A DNA stretch of 64,000 bases from the NCBI RefSeq assembly GCF_019645875.1, contig NZ_CP081000.1, positions 5,950,417-6,014,416 on the forward strand, given 5' to 3'. Under the pieces are notes generated by a model. The model had not been told where the DNA came from. It ran no database searches and saw only the letters and a program-made list of their open reading frames with translations. Source of the DNA: Mycolicibacterium senegalense (lineage in GTDB: Bacteria; Actinomycetota; Actinomycetes; Mycobacteriales; Mycobacteriaceae). Both the position numbers and the translations under genes were made by a program. Positions 31,071 to 39,972 of the stretch are shown here, piece after piece (within the stretch, counting starts at the first letter, position 1; each line of letters starts with the position of its first letter).

Positions 31071-31878
31071 GCACCGGATAGAGCCGGTGCGTCCCGGGTA
31101 GCCCCTTGAGTTCCACTTCTCGTGGAGCACCTAGTTCGAGGTCATCAAGGTGCTTGACCGCGTCCGCGACCGGTTCGCTGACCAGGATCTCGCCGCCGTC
31201 GGCCTGACCCGCGACCCGGGCCGCCATCGCGACGTCAAGCCCGAACAGGTCGTCGCCGCGGCGCACCGACGTGCCCATGTGCACCCCGATCCGCACCCGG
31301 ATCGCCTGCCACCGCTGCGGGTTCCCGGCGAGCGCGCACTGCACGTCGGTGGCGAACCGCACCGCGTTCTCCGGATCGGCGAACGCGATCATGAATCCGT
31401 CACCCTGGGTTTTGACGACGTGGCCGCCATGTTTGTCGACGCGCCCCTGAACCAGCTTGTTGTGTTTCTCCAGCAACTTCACCCAGGCCCGGTCACCCAT
31501 CGAGGCGTTGAATTCGGTCGAGCCCTCGATGTCGGAGAACACGATGACGACCCGCCCGTCCGCGGTCAGCCGGGCCAGATCCGGGCGTTCCACCTGCGCC
31601 CACCCGGCCAGGTCCTCGATCGAGTTGCGAACCGTCGCGCCCAGGCCCTTGTTGATCAGCATGTCCGCGGTCTGGAAGACCGTCTTGATCGCCAAAGGCG
31701 CCACCCCGCGCCGACGCCTGCGCCGGCGGTCCTCGTCCTCGAGCTTCATGCGCTCGATCTCGCGGCGAGCCCTGGTCAACTGCCGCCGGCTCACGATGAA
31801 CAGCACCAGGAACGTGACGAACGCCGCGAACAACACGACGACCACCACCAACAGGACGGCTTCGAGCGTGGTCGGCAT
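31024..31878 (-). CDS. Membrane-bound class III adenylate/guanylate cyclase
   Basis: A 284-residue cyclase with one N-terminal membrane helix (AVLLVVVVVLFAAFVTFLVLFIV), a very basic segment (six to seven consecutive Arg) and a single CHD cyclase domain. Metal-binding aspartates are in VFSDIEGST and in GDGFMIAF, and the substrate lysine is in VVKTQGDG. The transition-state motif normally VNxAAR reads VAMAAR: the Arg is kept but the Asn is Ala, which may lower activity or change mechanism. The ATG at 31878 is chosen; a GTG at 31908 would add 10 residues. cAMP is the probable product, and homodimerisation is needed. Confidence 0.9.
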   Translation of the reverse strand: MPTTLEAVLLVVVVVLFAAFVTFLVLFIVSRRQLTRARREIERMKLEDEDRRRRRRRGVAPLAIKTVFQTADMLINKGLGATVRNSIEDLAGWAQVERPDLARLTADGRVVIVFSDIEGSTEFNASMGDRAWVKLLEKHNKLVQGRVDKHGGHVVKTQGDGFMIAFADPENAVRFATDVQCALAGNPQRWQAIRVRIGVHMGTSVRRGDDLFGLDVAMAARVAGQADGGEILVSEPVADAVKHLDDLELGAPREVELKGLPGTHRLYPVLSVEQRALEPAGRDA

Positions 31879-31964
31879 CGGCACCCGCTGATTATCGCCG
31901 GATGTCACATTCCGTCGATTCGCGGTGTCTTGAGGGGGTACGCACCGACGACATAGGAGGGCAC

Positions 31965-32438
31965 ATGGATGCTCGTTTGAACCTCTTCGAGAACGCGACC
32001 GCCACCAAGATGCTCAAGTACGTCACCGCGGCGGGCAAGGTGATCACCGACTCCGCGCTCCCCGAGACCACCCAGCAATTGGTGGCGCTGCGCGCCAGCC
32101 AGATCAACGGCTGCGCCTTCTGCACCGACATGCACACCAAAGACGCGGTCGCCGCCGGGGAGAGCCAGCAGCGCCTGCACCTGGTCGCCGCCTGGCGGGA
32201 GGCGACGGTGTTCACCGAGGCCGAACGCGCCGCCCTGGAGTTGGCCGAGCAGGGCACCCGGATCGCCGACGCGGCAGGCGGGGTCAGCGACGAAGTGTGG
32301 GCCAATGCGGTCAAGCACTACGACGAGGACCAGCTGGCCGCGCTGGTGTGCCTGATCGCCTTCATGAACACCGTCAACCGCCTGAACGTGATCGTTCAGA
32401 TGCCCGCCGGCGACTACCAGCCGGGGCAGTTCGGATAA
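31965..32438 (+). CDS. Carboxymuconolactone decarboxylase/AhpD-like protein
   Basis: A 157-residue all-helical CMD/AhpD-family protein. The redox motif CAFCTDMHTKDA gives C50, C53 and H57, the proton-relay arrangement of AhpD-like alkylhydroperoxidases. The ATG at 31965 is set by a strong AGGAGG 5 bases upstream; longer frame before it overlaps the divergent cyclase gene. Likely a cytosolic peroxidase or thiol-dependent antioxidant enzyme that assembles as a trimer or hexamer. The helicase gene follows 55 bases later in the same direction. Confidence 0.92.
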   Translation: MDARLNLFENATATKMLKYVTAAGKVITDSALPETTQQLVALRASQINGCAFCTDMHTKDAVAAGESQQRLHLVAAWREATVFTEAERAALELAEQGTRIADAAGGVSDEVWANAVKHYDEDQLAALVCLIAFMNTVNRLNVIVQMPAGDYQPGQFG

Positions 32439-32493
32439 CTCACTCGACCGGGCCGATCGTCGGCAGGGGTGAACTGGCACGCTGGTTACCAAC

Positions 32494-35028
32494 ATGACCA
32501 CTCCCCTGCTCGACGATCCGGGCGACCTCTCGGCACTGCAAGCCAAGGGCGGCGACGCCGACACGCTGTTCACCGACTTCGCCGCGTGGGCCGAGGCCAA
32601 CGGCACCACGCTGTACCCCGCACAGGAAGAGGCGCTGATCGAACTGGTCAGCGGGGCGAACGTGATCCTCGCGACGCCGACCGGATCGGGCAAGTCGCTG
32701 GTGGCGACCGGGGCGATCTATGCGGCGCTCGCCACGGACCGCGTCAGTTTCTACACCGCTCCGATCAAGGCGTTGGTCAGCGAGAAGTTCTTCGCGCTGT
32801 GCGATGTGTTCGGGGCCGACAACGTCGGCATGCTCACCGGGGACGCATCGGTGAACGCCGACGCGCCGATCATCGCCTGCACCGCCGAGATCCTGGCCAA
32901 CCTCGCGCTGCGGGAGGGTGCCGATGCCGACATCGGCTTGGTGGTGATGGACGAGTTCCACTTCTACGGCGACCCCGACCGCGGCTGGGCCTGGCAGGTA
33001 CCGCTGCTGGAACTGCCGAAAGCCCAGTTTCTACTGATGTCGGCGACGTTGGGCGACGTGACGTTCCTGCGCAAGGATCTGACCCGGCGCACCGGCCGGG
33101 AGACGGCGTTGGTCACCGGCGCGCAGCGCCCGGTCCCGTTGTTCTACTCGTACGCCACCACCCCGATGCACGAGACCATCGCCGATCTGCTCGAGACCAA
33201 GCAGGCACCGATCTACGTCGTGCACTTCACCCAGGCGTCGGCGCTGGAACGAGCCCAGGCGTTGATGAGCGTCAACGTCTGCACCAAGGAAGAGAAGGCC
33301 GCGATCGCCGAACACATTGGCAGCTTTCGTTTCTCGACGACATTCGGGTCGACGCTGTCGCGGCTGGTGCGGCACGGCATCGGCGTCCACCACGCCGGCA
33401 TGCTGCCCAAATACCGCCGCCTGGTGGAGCAGTTGGCCCAGGCCGGTCTGCTCAAGGTGATCTGCGGCACCGACACTCTCGGCGTCGGCATCAACGTGCC
33501 GATCCGCACCGTGGTGTTCTCCGCCCTGTCCAAATACGACGGCACCCGGATGCGGTTGCTCAATGCCCGCGAGTTCCACCAGATCGCCGGGCGGGCCGGA
33601 CGGGCCGGGTACGACACCGTGGGCACCGTCGTGGTGCAGGCACCCGACCACGAGGTCGAGAACATCAAACAGTTCGCCAAGGTGGCCGACGACCCGAAGA
33701 AGCGACGAAAATTGGTGCGGCGCAAGGCCCCCGAGGGCATGGTGCCGTGGGGTGAGAACACCATGAACCGGCTGATCGACGCCGCACCCGAAGCGTTGAC
33801 CAGCAACATGCGGGTGTCGACGGCCATGATCCTCGACGTCGTGGACCGTCCCGGCGATCCGTTCGAGGCGATGCGCCGACTGCTCACCGACAACCACGAA
33901 CCGCGTAAGCGTCAGCTGAAGCACATCCGGGAGGCCGTGGGCATCGCAAGGTCGCTGCTGCAGGCCGGCGTGGTGGAACGGCTCGACCAACCCGAGGCCG
34001 ACGGTCGCCGCTACCGGCTCACGGTCGACCTGCCTCCGGACTTCGCGCTCAACCAACCGCTGTCCACCTTCGCGCTCGCCGCCGTCGACGTCCTCGACCC
34101 TGCGGCGGAAAGCTATGCGCTCGACGTGGTTTCGGTGATCGAGGCCACCCTGGAAGATCCCCGCCAGATCCTGGCCGCCCAGCTGAACAAGGCCAGGGGC
34201 GAGGCGGTGGCCCAGATGAAGGCCGACGGGATCGAGTACGACGAGCGCATCGAACTGCTCGACGAGGTCACCTACCCGAAACCGCTGGCCGAACTGCTCG
34301 AGCACACCTACGAGGTGTATCGCCAGACCAACCCGTGGGCGGCCGACGGGCACCTGTCCCCCAAATCGGTGGTCCGTGAAATGTGGGAGCGGGGCCTGAC
34401 CTTCCGCGAATACATCAGCCTCTACGGCTTGACCCGCTCCGAGGGCGCGGTGCTGCGCTACCTGTCCGATGCGTTCAAGGCGCTGCGCTCGGGAGTGCCC
34501 GCCGGCGCCCGCACCGAGCAGCTGGCCGACATCGTCGAATGGTTGGGAGAACTGGTCCGCCAGGTGGATTCCAGCCTGCTCGATGAATGGGAGCAGCTCA
34601 CCAGCCCCGATCAGCCGCACGATGTGCCGGTGGCCGTGCCCGTCCGGCCGCGTCCGCTGACCGGCAACGAGCGCGCGTTCACCGCGATGGTGCGCAACGC
34701 GTTGTTCCGGCGGGTGGAGTTGTTCGCCCGGGCCCGCTGGGACGAACTGGGCACCCTGGATGCCGCGTCAGGTTGGACCGCCGATCGGTGGGCCGACATC
34801 GGTGACGAATATTTCGACGAGCACGCCGAGGTGCGCACCGGCGCCGACGCACGTGGGCCGGCATTGCTGATCTTCGACCGGCAGCCGCAGGTGTGGCGAG
34901 TACGACAGATCCTGGATGATCCTGCCGGGGATCACGATTGGGGCTTCGACGTGGAAGTGGACCTCGCCGCCAGCGACGAGGAAGGTGCCGCGGTGCTCCG
35001 GATCATCGATGCCGGACGGATGGGATAG
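32494..35028 (+). CDS. DEAD/DEAH-box helicase with DUF3516 C-terminal domain
   Basis: An 844-residue superfamily 2 helicase related to HelY/Mtr4/Ski2. Motif I ATPTGSGKS (60-68), motif Ia APIKALVSEKF, motif II DEFH near residue 152, motif III SAT in LLMSATLGD, and motif VI HQIAGRAGRAG near residue 365 are complete. The second half (from about residue 400) is the large actinobacterial DUF3516 region, with KPLAELLEHTYEVYRQTNPW and repeated SPKSVVREMWERG-type helices. These proteins are thought to unwind structured RNA in an exosome-like or RNase role. ATG at 32494; 82 bases separate it from helD. Confidence 0.92.
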   Translation: MTTPLLDDPGDLSALQAKGGDADTLFTDFAAWAEANGTTLYPAQEEALIELVSGANVILATPTGSGKSLVATGAIYAALATDRVSFYTAPIKALVSEKFFALCDVFGADNVGMLTGDASVNADAPIIACTAEILANLALREGADADIGLVVMDEFHFYGDPDRGWAWQVPLLELPKAQFLLMSATLGDVTFLRKDLTRRTGRETALVTGAQRPVPLFYSYATTPMHETIADLLETKQAPIYVVHFTQASALERAQALMSVNVCTKEEKAAIAEHIGSFRFSTTFGSTLSRLVRHGIGVHHAGMLPKYRRLVEQLAQAGLLKVICGTDTLGVGINVPIRTVVFSALSKYDGTRMRLLNAREFHQIAGRAGRAGYDTVGTVVVQAPDHEVENIKQFAKVADDPKKRRKLVRRKAPEGMVPWGENTMNRLIDAAPEALTSNMRVSTAMILDVVDRPGDPFEAMRRLLTDNHEPRKRQLKHIREAVGIARSLLQAGVVERLDQPEADGRRYRLTVDLPPDFALNQPLSTFALAAVDVLDPAAESYALDVVSVIEATLEDPRQILAAQLNKARGEAVAQMKADGIEYDERIELLDEVTYPKPLAELLEHTYEVYRQTNPWAADGHLSPKSVVREMWERGLTFREYISLYGLTRSEGAVLRYLSDAFKALRSGVPAGARTEQLADIVEWLGELVRQVDSSLLDEWEQLTSPDQPHDVPVAVPVRPRPLTGNERAFTAMVRNALFRRVELFARARWDELGTLDAASGWTADRWADIGDEYFDEHAEVRTGADARGPALLIFDRQPQVWRVRQILDDPAGDHDWGFDVEVDLAASDEEGAAVLRIIDAGRMG

Positions 35029-35100
35029 GCGATTGCTGGGTCCCATTTTATCGCGACTCCGGGGCCTTGCGGCAAGGCCGGGGTGATGGCGCACAATCGC
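35029..35100 (+). promoter_or_regulatory. Potential structured leader between helicase and helD
   Basis: GCGATTG (35029-35035) pairs with CAATCGC (35094-35100) and encloses a hairpin GGCCTTG-CGG-CAAGGCC (35063-35079). The outer stem closes 10 bases before the helD ATG. There is no T-run after the hairpin, so it is not a standard terminator. It could be an mRNA leader structure or a chance fold. Confidence 0.35.
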
Positions 35101-35110
35101 TGGCCTGAAC

Positions 35111-37306
35111 ATGCCGAGGATGAACGAGGAGCACGTGCCAGCTGACGATCACGACGCCGAAGTACAGACCGAACAGATCTATGTCGACGGGCTGTACGCC
35201 CGCTTGGACGCCGAGCGGGCCCGGGTGCGTGACCGGTACCGCACCGCTCTGCGCGAGCACGGCGGTACCGCGGTGGAACGCGACGCCGAGGTCCGCGCGC
35301 TGGCCAAGGAAGCCAACCGGCTCGATGTGGCCGACAACGGCCTGTGTTTCGGGCGGCTCGAAACCGTTGCCGGAGAACATCTCTACGTCGGGCGCCTGGG
35401 CCTGTTCGACCGCGAGAACGACTACGAACCGTTGCTGCTGGACTGGCGGGCACCGCTGGCCCGGCCGTTCTACACCGCGACCGGGGCCAACCCGGAGAAC
35501 ATGCGCCGGCGGCGCCAGTTCCGCACGCTCGGCCGCCGCGTCCTCGATTTCACCGACGAGGTACTGGGCCGGCCCACCGACGGCGACGGAGGCGATGAGG
35601 ACGCCGCGCTGCTGGCCGCGGTCAACGCCCCCCGCGGCGAGGGCATGCGCGACATCGTGGCGACCATCCAGGCCGAACAGGACGAGGTGATCCGCAACGA
35701 GCACACCGGTGTGCTGGTGGTCGAGGGCGGACCAGGCACCGGCAAGACCGTGGTGGCACTGCACCGGGTGGCCTATCTGCTCTACACCCACCGCGAGCGC
35801 ATCGAACGGCACGGCGTGCTGGTGGTCGGCCCGAACGAGGCGTTCCTGGACCACATCGGCCGGGTGCTCCCGTCACTGGGCGAGTCGGACGCGGTGTTCA
35901 TGACACCGGGTGACCTGGTGCCCGGACTGCACGTCAGCGCCGAGGACGCCCCCGAGGTGGCGGAGCTCAAGGGCTCGCTGAAGATGCTCGACGTGCTGGC
36001 CGCCGCCGTGGCCGATCGCCAGGAGGTGCCCGACGAGCCGATCTACATCGACCTGCCCGACGTCACGGTGCGCATCGATGCCGAAACCACGCAGTGGGCG
36101 ATCGAGGAGGCCCGCGAGACCGGGCTGCCGCACAACGAGGCCCGGCCCACCTTCCGCGACATCGTCACCTACGTCCTGACCGAACGTGCCGTGGCGCGCA
36201 TCGGCAAAGGCTGGTTGACCCGCGCGGACAAGGCGGCCTGGGAGGAGTTGCGGGCCAGCGTGGTCAGCGAACTCGACGGCAATGCCGCGTTCGCCGCGGC
36301 TCTCGACCGGTTATGGCCGATCCTCACCCCGCAAACCCTGCTCGCGCCCCTGTACTCGTCGCCCGAACGACTGTCGGCAGCCGGAGCCGATCCCCGGTTG
36401 TTCCGCGCCGAGGGCGACGCCTGGACCGTCTCGGATGTACCGCTGCTCGACGAACTGGTCGACCTGCTGGGACGGGACAAGGCCGGTGAGGAGGCCGCCG
36501 AACGCGAACGACGTGAGGAAGCCGCGTACGCCGCCGGGGTGCTCGACCTGATGGTCGCCCGCGAGGATCTGATGGACGACGAGGACCACCTGCTGGCCGC
36601 CGACCTGATCGACGCCGAGGACCTGGCCGAGCGGTTCCTCGAACGCGACACCCGGGAACTGGCCGAACGTGCTGCGGCCGACCGGGATTGGACCTACGGT
36701 CATGTGGTGGTCGACGAAGCCCAGGAGCTGTCCGAGATGGACTGGCGGGTGCTGATGCGTCGCTGCCCGCGGAGATCCTTCACAGTGGTCGGCGACCTGG
36801 CTCAGCGCCGCTCGGCTGCCGGGGCCAGGTCCTGGGGCGCCATGCTCGAGCCGTACGTGCCGGGCCGGTGGGTCTACCGGACGCTGTCGGTCAACTACCG
36901 CACCCCGGCCGAGATCATGGCCGTGGCCGGCGCGGTGCTTGCCGAGTTCGCCCCGGACGTACAACCGCCCGAGTCGGTGCGGTCGTGCGGCGTGCAGCCC
37001 TGGTCACGCCGATTGACCGCAGACGAGATCCCCTCTGCTGTCGAACAATTCGTGCAGGACGAAGCCGGCAGAGAGGGCACCAGCGTGGTGATCGGTCCGC
37101 CCGAGGTGCCCGGCGCCGTCGCGCCGTCGGAAACCAAGGGCCTCGAGTTCGACGCGGTGCTGGTGGTGGAGCCCGCACGCATCCTGGCCGACGGGGACCG
37201 CGGTGCCGCCGAGTTGTACGTCGCCCTCACCCGCGCGACCCAGCGCCTCGGGGTACTGCACACCCAACCGCTACCCGCAGCACTGAACGGACTGGTCGAT
37301 GTCTGA
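35111..37306 (+). CDS. helD: HelD-like RNA polymerase-recycling ATPase
   Basis: A 731-residue UvrD/Rep-like ATPase of the HelD family, which binds RNA polymerase and frees it from nucleic acid. The N-terminal coiled-coil anchor (EQIYVDGLYARLDAERARVRDRYRTAL) is followed by the HelD-specific block YVGRLGLFDRENDYEPLLLDWRAPLARPFY. Walker A is GGPGTGKT (about 206-213), Walker B/motif II in VVVDEAQELSEMDW, then VNYRTPAEI and the C-terminal TKGLEFDAV and YVALTRATQRL motifs. The 200-residue insert resembles the class II (mycobacterial) form. The ATG at 35111 is used, though start sites at 35120 and 35135 are possible. It overlaps the next gene by 8 bases. Confidence 0.92.
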   Translation: MPRMNEEHVPADDHDAEVQTEQIYVDGLYARLDAERARVRDRYRTALREHGGTAVERDAEVRALAKEANRLDVADNGLCFGRLETVAGEHLYVGRLGLFDRENDYEPLLLDWRAPLARPFYTATGANPENMRRRRQFRTLGRRVLDFTDEVLGRPTDGDGGDEDAALLAAVNAPRGEGMRDIVATIQAEQDEVIRNEHTGVLVVEGGPGTGKTVVALHRVAYLLYTHRERIERHGVLVVGPNEAFLDHIGRVLPSLGESDAVFMTPGDLVPGLHVSAEDAPEVAELKGSLKMLDVLAAAVADRQEVPDEPIYIDLPDVTVRIDAETTQWAIEEARETGLPHNEARPTFRDIVTYVLTERAVARIGKGWLTRADKAAWEELRASVVSELDGNAAFAAALDRLWPILTPQTLLAPLYSSPERLSAAGADPRLFRAEGDAWTVSDVPLLDELVDLLGRDKAGEEAAERERREEAAYAAGVLDLMVAREDLMDDEDHLLAADLIDAEDLAERFLERDTRELAERAAADRDWTYGHVVVDEAQELSEMDWRVLMRRCPRRSFTVVGDLAQRRSAAGARSWGAMLEPYVPGRWVYRTLSVNYRTPAEIMAVAGAVLAEFAPDVQPPESVRSCGVQPWSRRLTADEIPSAVEQFVQDEAGREGTSVVIGPPEVPGAVAPSETKGLEFDAVLVVEPARILADGDRGAAELYVALTRATQRLGVLHTQPLPAALNGLVDV

Positions 37307-38504
37307 CACGACCTGTGCGATCGTCGGCGGCGGCCCCGCCGGGATGATGCTCGGGCTGATCCTGGCCCGCTGCGGGGTCGCGGTCACCGTCATGGAGAAG
37401 CACGCCGATTTCCTTCGCGACTTCCGGGGCGACACCGTGCATCCGAGCACAATGCGGATGCTCGACGAGCTGGGACTGTTCGGCGAATTCGACAAGATCG
37501 GCTACAGCAAGGTGGAGAAGGCGGAGTTCCCGGTCGACGGCCGACCGGTGACATTGGTCGACTTCCGGCGGCTGCGCCAGCCCCATCCGTACGTGGCGAT
37601 GGTGCCGCAGTGGGACTTCCTCGACCTGCTGGCCGATGCGGGCCGTAGTGAGCCCAACTTCACCCTGCGCATGCGGACCGAGGTGACCGGCCTGCTGCGC
37701 GAGGGCGACCGGATCACCGGCGTGCGCTACACCAGCCCCGACGGGGACGGTGAACTGCGCGCCGAGCTCACCATGGCCTGCGACGGGCGCACCTCGGTGG
37801 TACGCCGGGCAGCCGGGCTGAGTACCCGCGACTACCCGGTTCCCTTCGACGTGTGGTGGTTTCGGTTGCCGCGCACCGAGGACGGCCAGTACTCGCTCAT
37901 CCCCCGTACCGCACCCGGTCGTGCGCTGATCATGATTCCCCGCACCGGCTACTTCCAGGTGGCCTACCTGATCCCGAAGGGCAGCGACAGGCAGCTGCGG
38001 GCGCGCGGCCTCGACGCCTTCCACGCCGAACTCGCCGAGCTGATCCCCGAGGCGGACACGGCGACGCTGACCTCCTGGGACGATGTCAAACATCTCGACG
38101 TCCAGCTCAACCGCCTGCGACGGTGGCACCGGGACGGCCTGCTGTGCATCGGCGATGCCGCGCACGCCATGTCGCCGGTGGGCGGGGTCGGAATCAACGT
38201 CGCGATCCAAGATGCGGCCGCCGCGGCACGCCTGCTGTACCAGCCGCTGCGCGAGCACCGGGTCACCGAGTCCGACCTGGCCGCCGTGCAGCGCCGGCGC
38301 GCCCTGCCGACCACCGTTACCCAAGGCCTGCAACGCATCCTGCATCGCCAGGTGATGGCCCCGGTGATGGCCGGCGCTGACATCACCCCACCCGGAGCCC
38401 TGGTGCGTATCGTGCGCCGGCTGCCGCAGCTGACCGCGTTCCCGGCCTACCTGGTGGGCACCGGCGTGCGTCCCGAACACGTCCCTCTGCCGGCCCGCCG
38501 TTAG
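37299..38504 (+). CDS. FAD-dependent aromatic monooxygenase-like oxidoreductase
   Basis: A 401-residue flavoprotein of the PHBH/PheA group. The FAD-binding GxGxxG is in CAIVGGGPAGMMLGLILARCG (residues 6-26), the middle DG motif in MACDGRTSVVRRAAG, and the GD motif in LLCIGDAAHAMSPVGGVGINVAIQD near residue 283. It probably hydroxylates an aromatic or quinone-like substrate with NAD(P)H, or acts as a reductase. Its start overlaps the helD stop by 8 bases (ATGTCTGA), so expression is coupled to helD, which is odd for a metabolic enzyme. HelD proteins in some actinobacteria counter rifampicin, and rifampicin monooxygenases belong to this same flavoprotein group. Confidence 0.9.
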   Translation: MSDTTCAIVGGGPAGMMLGLILARCGVAVTVMEKHADFLRDFRGDTVHPSTMRMLDELGLFGEFDKIGYSKVEKAEFPVDGRPVTLVDFRRLRQPHPYVAMVPQWDFLDLLADAGRSEPNFTLRMRTEVTGLLREGDRITGVRYTSPDGDGELRAELTMACDGRTSVVRRAAGLSTRDYPVPFDVWWFRLPRTEDGQYSLIPRTAPGRALIMIPRTGYFQVAYLIPKGSDRQLRARGLDAFHAELAELIPEADTATLTSWDDVKHLDVQLNRLRRWHRDGLLCIGDAAHAMSPVGGVGINVAIQDAAAAARLLYQPLREHRVTESDLAAVQRRRALPTTVTQGLQRILHRQVMAPVMAGADITPPGALVRIVRRLPQLTAFPAYLVGTGVRPEHVPLPARR

Positions 38505-38512
38505 GTTGGCAG

Positions 38513-39136
38513 GTGGGCGGCAAACAGAACCCCGAGCAGCGCCGGCGCGAATTGTGCGATGCGGCAATAGCTCTGCTGGCCCGTGAGGGCGTCAAAGGCG
38601 TCACGCATCTGAAGGTGGACCGTAAGGCCGGCGTTCCGGACGGCACCACGTCGTTCTACTTCCGCACCAGCTCGGCGTTGATGCGGGCTACGGCCAACCG
38701 CATCGCCGACCTCGACCTCGCCGATCTCACCGCGGCCACCGGCTCGGGTACCCGCGACGTGGTGGGCGGCCTGGCCCGGCTGGTCATCCGATCCGCAACC
38801 GGAGCCCGCCTGGTGCGCAGCAAGGCCCGCTTCGAGCTTGCGATGCCGTCCAGCCGCGATCCCGGGCTGGCCGAGGCGTTCAGCCACAATCAGCAGCGGC
38901 TCTTCGAACTGCACCGCAACGTCGTGGTCGCCCTCTGCCCACCTGACACCGCCTCCGACCTGATCGACGAAAAGTCTTACGTACTACTCACTTTCATCGG
39001 AGGGTTGATGTTGGCGCTGGCCCGCGGAGACCGCACGATCAGCTCTGCCGGGCAGCTGACCGACATCATCACCGCGATCGTCGCGGCGGCCCCGGCCGTG
39101 TCACATCGCGAAGGAGTAGCCGCCGTTGACCGGTAG
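38513..39136 (+). CDS. TetR family transcriptional regulator
   Basis: A 207-residue TetR protein with the DNA-binding region EQRRRELCDAAIALLAREGVKGVTHLKVDRKAGVPDGTTSFYFRTSSAL (about residues 8-57) and a helical ligand domain. GTG start at 38513, 8 bases after the flavoprotein stop, so it can be read from the helD transcript. It ends in a 36-base convergent overlap with an SDR gene whose promoter carries a palindrome. Candidate targets are its own operon and that SDR. Confidence 0.88.
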   Translation: MGGKQNPEQRRRELCDAAIALLAREGVKGVTHLKVDRKAGVPDGTTSFYFRTSSALMRATANRIADLDLADLTAATGSGTRDVVGGLARLVIRSATGARLVRSKARFELAMPSSRDPGLAEAFSHNQQRLFELHRNVVVALCPPDTASDLIDEKSYVLLTFIGGLMLALARGDRTISSAGQLTDIITAIVAAAPAVSHREGVAAVDR

Positions 39137-39880
39137 CGTCTGGCCGGTGATCCACGAACCGTGGTCACTGGCCAGCAGCACCGCCAGGTAGGCGACATCC
39201 TCGGGCAGGCCCGGCCTGCGGATCGGGTAGCGCGACAGGATCGCCTTGGCCTGCGGCGAATCCGCCATCTCCGCCCACAACGGTTCGGTCAGCGGTGTGC
39301 GCATGGTGCCCAGCGCGATGTTGTTGGCGGTGATGCCGTAGCGACCGTTCTCCAACGCGATCGATCGGGTCAGGCCCGCGGCACCGGCCTTGGCCGCAGC
39401 GTATACGGCACCGCTGGCGTCCCCGGTCCGTCCGGCATCCGACACGATGGTCACGACCCGGCCCCATTGCCGCTCCACCATCGCCGGCAGAGCGGCCCGG
39501 GTGCAGTGCAGTACCCCGTACAGATTCACCTGCAGGAAGGGATCCCAATCCGCGGGCGTGCTCTCGGCGAACGGCATCCGGGCGGCGAAGCCCTCGGCCC
39601 CGGCGTTGCCCGCATTGTTGACCAGAATGTCGACGGGTCCGGCCTGGGTGAGCGCCTCCGTGACCGCGGCAAAGTCGGTGACATCGAACGGCACCGCCAT
39701 CGCGTCACCGCCGGCATCCCTCAGCTCTGCGGCCACGGCCTCGGCTCGTTCCCCGCGGAGATCGTTGACCAGCACGGTGGCGTCGGCAGCGGCGAAGGCG
39801 TCGGCAAGGCCGCGGCCGACGCCTTGCCCGGCACCGGTGATCAACACCCGGCGGCGCGACAGATCAAAGTGCAGCGTCAT
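39101..39880 (-). CDS. Short-chain dehydrogenase/reductase (FabG-like)
   Basis: A 259-residue classical SDR. Cofactor motif TGAGQGVGRGLADAF (residues 15-29), NNAGNAG near residue 88, catalytic Ser in VTIVSDAGRTG, Y160 and K164 in YAAAKAG, and the C-terminal GQTLPVNGGYSF are all present. The last motif and the size match 3-oxoacyl-ACP reductase-like and hydroxysteroid dehydrogenase-like enzymes. ATG at 39880 with GAGGAGG about 11 bases upstream. Its promoter region (TAGGTT as a possible -10 at 39916-39921) carries an inverted repeat. Substrate not assignable. Confidence 0.93.
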   Translation of the reverse strand: MTLHFDLSRRRVLITGAGQGVGRGLADAFAAADATVLVNDLRGERAEAVAAELRDAGGDAMAVPFDVTDFAAVTEALTQAGPVDILVNNAGNAGAEGFAARMPFAESTPADWDPFLQVNLYGVLHCTRAALPAMVERQWGRVVTIVSDAGRTGDASGAVYAAAKAGAAGLTRSIALENGRYGITANNIALGTMRTPLTEPLWAEMADSPQAKAILSRYPIRRPGLPEDVAYLAVLLASDHGSWITGQTLPVNGGYSFAM

Positions 39881-39927
39881 CGTCGGTCGTCCTCCTCGCG
39901 GTCCGCGTTTGGGACAACCTAGCCCAG

Positions 39928-39947
39928 GTCTCTATGCCAGTAGAGAC
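39928..39947. promoter_or_regulatory. Inverted repeat GTCTCTA-N6-TAGAGAC upstream of the SDR gene
   Basis: Perfect 7-base arms with a 6-base centre lie 48 bases before the SDR start and just upstream of a TAGGTT -10-like element, a normal place for a repressor site. The TetR encoded at 38513-39136 is the nearest regulator. Binding is inferred from position only. Confidence 0.45.
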
Positions 39948-39972
39948 TCGAGGTCGGGAAAGAAGCGGCGCT

